From Devosia sp. Root413D1 (lineage in GTDB: Bacteria > Pseudomonadota > Alphaproteobacteria > Rhizobiales > Devosiaceae), in assembly GCF_001425235.1 (NCBI RefSeq), contig NZ_LMEA01000007.1:135170-199169 (forward strand): a stretch of 64,000 bases of DNA, given 5' to 3'. The translations under genes and the position numbers were made by a program. Every line of letters begins with the position of its first letter. Positions within the stretch are counted from its first letter, which is position 1. The notes under the pieces were generated by a model. It did not search any database. It saw nothing but the letters and a program-made list of their open reading frames with translations, and had not been told where the DNA came from. Positions 62,479-64,000 of this stretch are shown piece by piece.

Positions 62479-62826
62479 GTGAATACCTTCAAGAGCATCG
62501 CCGTGCCGGTGACGCGTCGGCTTGGTGCCGGCAAGGCCAAACCGCGCGCCGGTGCGTCGGGGGTCGATCGTCATTCCGACAGGCCGGCCGCCGAGTTCCA
62601 TCGTCAGCCGGCGCAGCCCATCACACCGAATGCGGTGCACCGCTTCCATGTCGGGCAACGATTGACCATGGCGCGCGGCTCGCGCGACATCGCGCGGTCG
62701 GCGGCGGTTTGCCAGGTGGTGGCGCTGCTGCCGCACGAAAGCGGCCCGTTGCTCTACCGCGTGCGCAGCGAACTCGAGAGCTTTGAGCGCGTGGTCGACG
62801 AGGTCGATCTGGCGCCATACCGGTAA
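62479..62826 (+). CDS. conserved small hypothetical protein
   Basis: This 115-residue protein has a variable N-terminal half and a conserved C-terminus: RFHVGQRLTMARG, then VCQVVALLPHESGPLLYRVR and ESFERVVDEVDL. I have seen this pattern in unnamed Hyphomicrobiales proteins (recalled) but know no function. The GTG at 62479 has AGGA 5 bases upstream, better than any start further left. Confidence 0.75.
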   Translation: MNTFKSIAVPVTRRLGAGKAKPRAGASGVDRHSDRPAAEFHRQPAQPITPNAVHRFHVGQRLTMARGSRDIARSAAVCQVVALLPHESGPLLYRVRSELESFERVVDEVDLAPYR

Positions 62827-63036
62827 TCGTCGCGGTCGGCCTTGATTAAGGCGCAATGGTGGCAGATATAACCGGGCACGTTTCGCTTCCATCTGGCGCT
62901 ACCAGCTCGGGCCGCTTGCGGTCTAATTGGCTACCTCTTGATATTGTGAACGTTTAGACCCGGTCGGCATGTCGCCGAACGAGGAACGCGTGCAAAGCGG
63001 GAAGATCCTGCGCACGACAATTGAAAGGGGGCCATC

Positions 63037-63243
63037 ATGATCGAAGGCACCGTTAAGTTCTTCAACACCACCAAGGGCTTCGGCTTCATTCAGCCGGACG
63101 ATGGTTCGAAGGACGCTTTCGTCCACATCTCTGCCGTCGAGCGTTCGGGCCTGTCCGGCCTCGCCGAAGGCCAGAAGGTGAGCTACGAGCTCGAAAAGGG
63201 CCGTGACGGCAAGGTTTCGGCGACGAACCTCAAGGCGCTCTAA
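63037..63243 (+). CDS. cold-shock domain protein (CspA family)
   Basis: This 68-residue protein is one cold-shock domain. The RNA-binding motifs are KGFGFIQPDD (residues 13-22) and DAFVHIS (26-32). It binds single-stranded RNA and melts structure in the cold or in growth. GAAAGGGGG lies just before the ATG. The upstream 110 bases are a likely regulated leader, although I could not place the promoter. A terminator follows. Confidence 0.96.
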   Translation: MIEGTVKFFNTTKGFGFIQPDDGSKDAFVHISAVERSGLSGLAEGQKVSYELEKGRDGKVSATNLKAL

Positions 63244-63290
63244 GAACGCCCCGTGGCGCTGAGGGACTTGTCCTGGCGGCGCAACGACGG

Positions 63291-63316
63291 AAAAGGCCCC
63301 TCACGGGGCCTTTTTT
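63291..63316 (+). terminator. terminator of the cold-shock gene
   Basis: AAAAGGCCCC (63291-63300) pairs with GGGGCCTTTT (63305-63314) around a TCAC loop and is followed by a run of T to 63316. Confidence 0.95.
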
Positions 63317-63337
63317 GTTGGTCGACTTTCCCAGAGC

Positions 63338-64000
63338 TTACGGCTTCAAGCCCGCTGGAACCGGCGGCGCCTCGTAGCGCACCGTGATCTGCACCCGGCC
63401 GTTGCCCGCAAGGTAAGGATCGTTGGGAAACAGCGGCTCCGACGTGGCGCTGCCGTTCACTGCCCGAATGCGATCGTCGGACAGGCCGAACTCGCCGAGG
63501 ATAGCGCGAACCGCGTTGGCGCGGTCGCTCGAGAGATCCCAGGCGCCATAGCGCGGGTTGTCGTAGACCGCGCCGGCGGCGGTATGGCCCGAGATGGTGA
63601 TCTGGTTCGACAGCTTCTGCAGGATCGGCGCGAGTGAGGCGATGGCCTTGCGAGTCGACTCGTAGGGGTATTTCGACCCCTCGGGGAACATCGGCCGGCC
63701 TTCCTGGTCCATGATCTCGATGTCGAGCCCGTTCTCGGTCTCGCGCACCAAGAGGTTATCGGCGATCTTGGTGATGTCGGGCAGGGCCTGCCACGCCTGG
63801 CGGATGCTGGCGGCTGCCGCGTGATAGTCGGCATTGTACCGGGATTCGAGCGTCACCGTCGAAGCGCGGATCGCGTCGTAGTCGCTGCCGCCGATCTCGG
63901 CCACGCCGCCTCGCGATTCCATCTTCGGGCCGGCTTCGCTGCTCTCCGGCGCGGTCAGCGCGTCCTTGTTGGATTCGACGGCGATCTTGGCGCCATCCTC
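63338..64000 (-). CDS. motB: flagellar motor protein MotB, C-terminal part (5' partial)
   Basis: The frame is open to the right edge on the minus strand. About 220 residues are visible, including an OmpA-like peptidoglycan-binding domain: ITISGHTAAG near the middle and DLSSDRANAVRAILGEFGL. The segment VRETENGLDIEIMDQEGRPMF before it is typical of rhizobial MotB, which anchors the flagellar stator to peptidoglycan. The N-terminal membrane helix that would confirm MotB lies outside the window. An ATG at 63922 is internal, not the start. Confidence 0.82.
   Translation of the reverse strand, partial: EDGAKIAVESNKDALTAPESSEAGPKMESRGGVAEIGGSDYDAIRASTVTLESRYNADYHAAAASIRQAWQALPDITKIADNLLVRETENGLDIEIMDQEGRPMFPEGSKYPYESTRKAIASLAPILQKLSNQITISGHTAAGAVYDNPRYGAWDLSSDRANAVRAILGEFGLSDDRIRAVNGSATSEPLFPNDPYLAGNGRVQITVRYEAPPVPAGLKP

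Overview
The window looks like chromosomal DNA from a GC-rich alphaproteobacterium of the Hyphomicrobiales, most likely close to Devosia (inference). The evidence is a two-piece, circularly permuted tmRNA gene, an alpha-type SspB, a PopZ gene between tolC and valS, Omp25-like barrels with AD-type mature N-termini, and an hflK-hflC-DUF2065-HtrA block. No phage, insertion sequence or CRISPR array is visible.

Region 1 (1-2.3 kb): the end of an exported alpha/beta hydrolase, an outer-membrane barrel gene and a poorly conserved stretch. Region 2 (2.3-18.5 kb, minus strand): a 12-gene alginate-type operon reading algD-alg8-alg44-algA-algG-algI-algJ-SEL1 protein-algX-algF-large TPR protein-algL. Monomer synthesis (AlgD and the pyrophosphorylase half of AlgA), polymerisation (Alg8) and O-acetylation (AlgI, AlgJ, AlgX, AlgF) keep their key residues. 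The epimerase, the lyase, the isomerase half of AlgA and the c-di-GMP motif of Alg44 do not, and no AlgE porin is present. The simplest reading is an acetylated, largely unepimerised polymannuronate-like polymer with its own export route. This is the most unusual part of the window.

Region 3 (18.5-24.1 kb): an 830-base gene-free stretch upstream of algD, a lone receiver protein with Glu at the phosphorylation position, an orphan amino-acid binding protein overlapping an L,D-transpeptidase gene, tRNA-Asn, mobA and a second barrel gene. Region 4 (24.1-35.7 kb, minus strand): a catabolic operon with a MalT/LuxR-type regulator, a peptide-type ABC importer, a hydantoinase/oxoprolinase-type protein and two DUF917 proteins. 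It probably imports and breaks down a hydantoin- or lactam-like compound.

Region 5 (35.8-47.7 kb): tRNA-Cys, pcm, tolC, a small membrane protein, popZ, valS, a CorA/ZntB-like transporter, an AsmA-like protein and a ribbon-helix-helix protein. Region 6 (47.7-55.9 kb): sspB and the permuted ssrA gene (tag ANDNYAKVAIAA) lie side by side on the minus strand. They are followed on the plus strand by thyA, DUF4424, a MazG-like gene, a GNAT gene, folA, hflK, hflC, DUF2065 and an HtrA protease, mostly with 1-4 base overlaps.

Region 7 (55.9-64 kb): two tandem GNAT genes and serB (minus), miaA (plus), a YbaK-like deacylase and a MATE exporter (minus), a glycine-zipper lipoprotein, an FG-GAP repeat protein, a small conserved protein, a cold-shock protein and the C-terminal part of MotB, which runs off the right edge.
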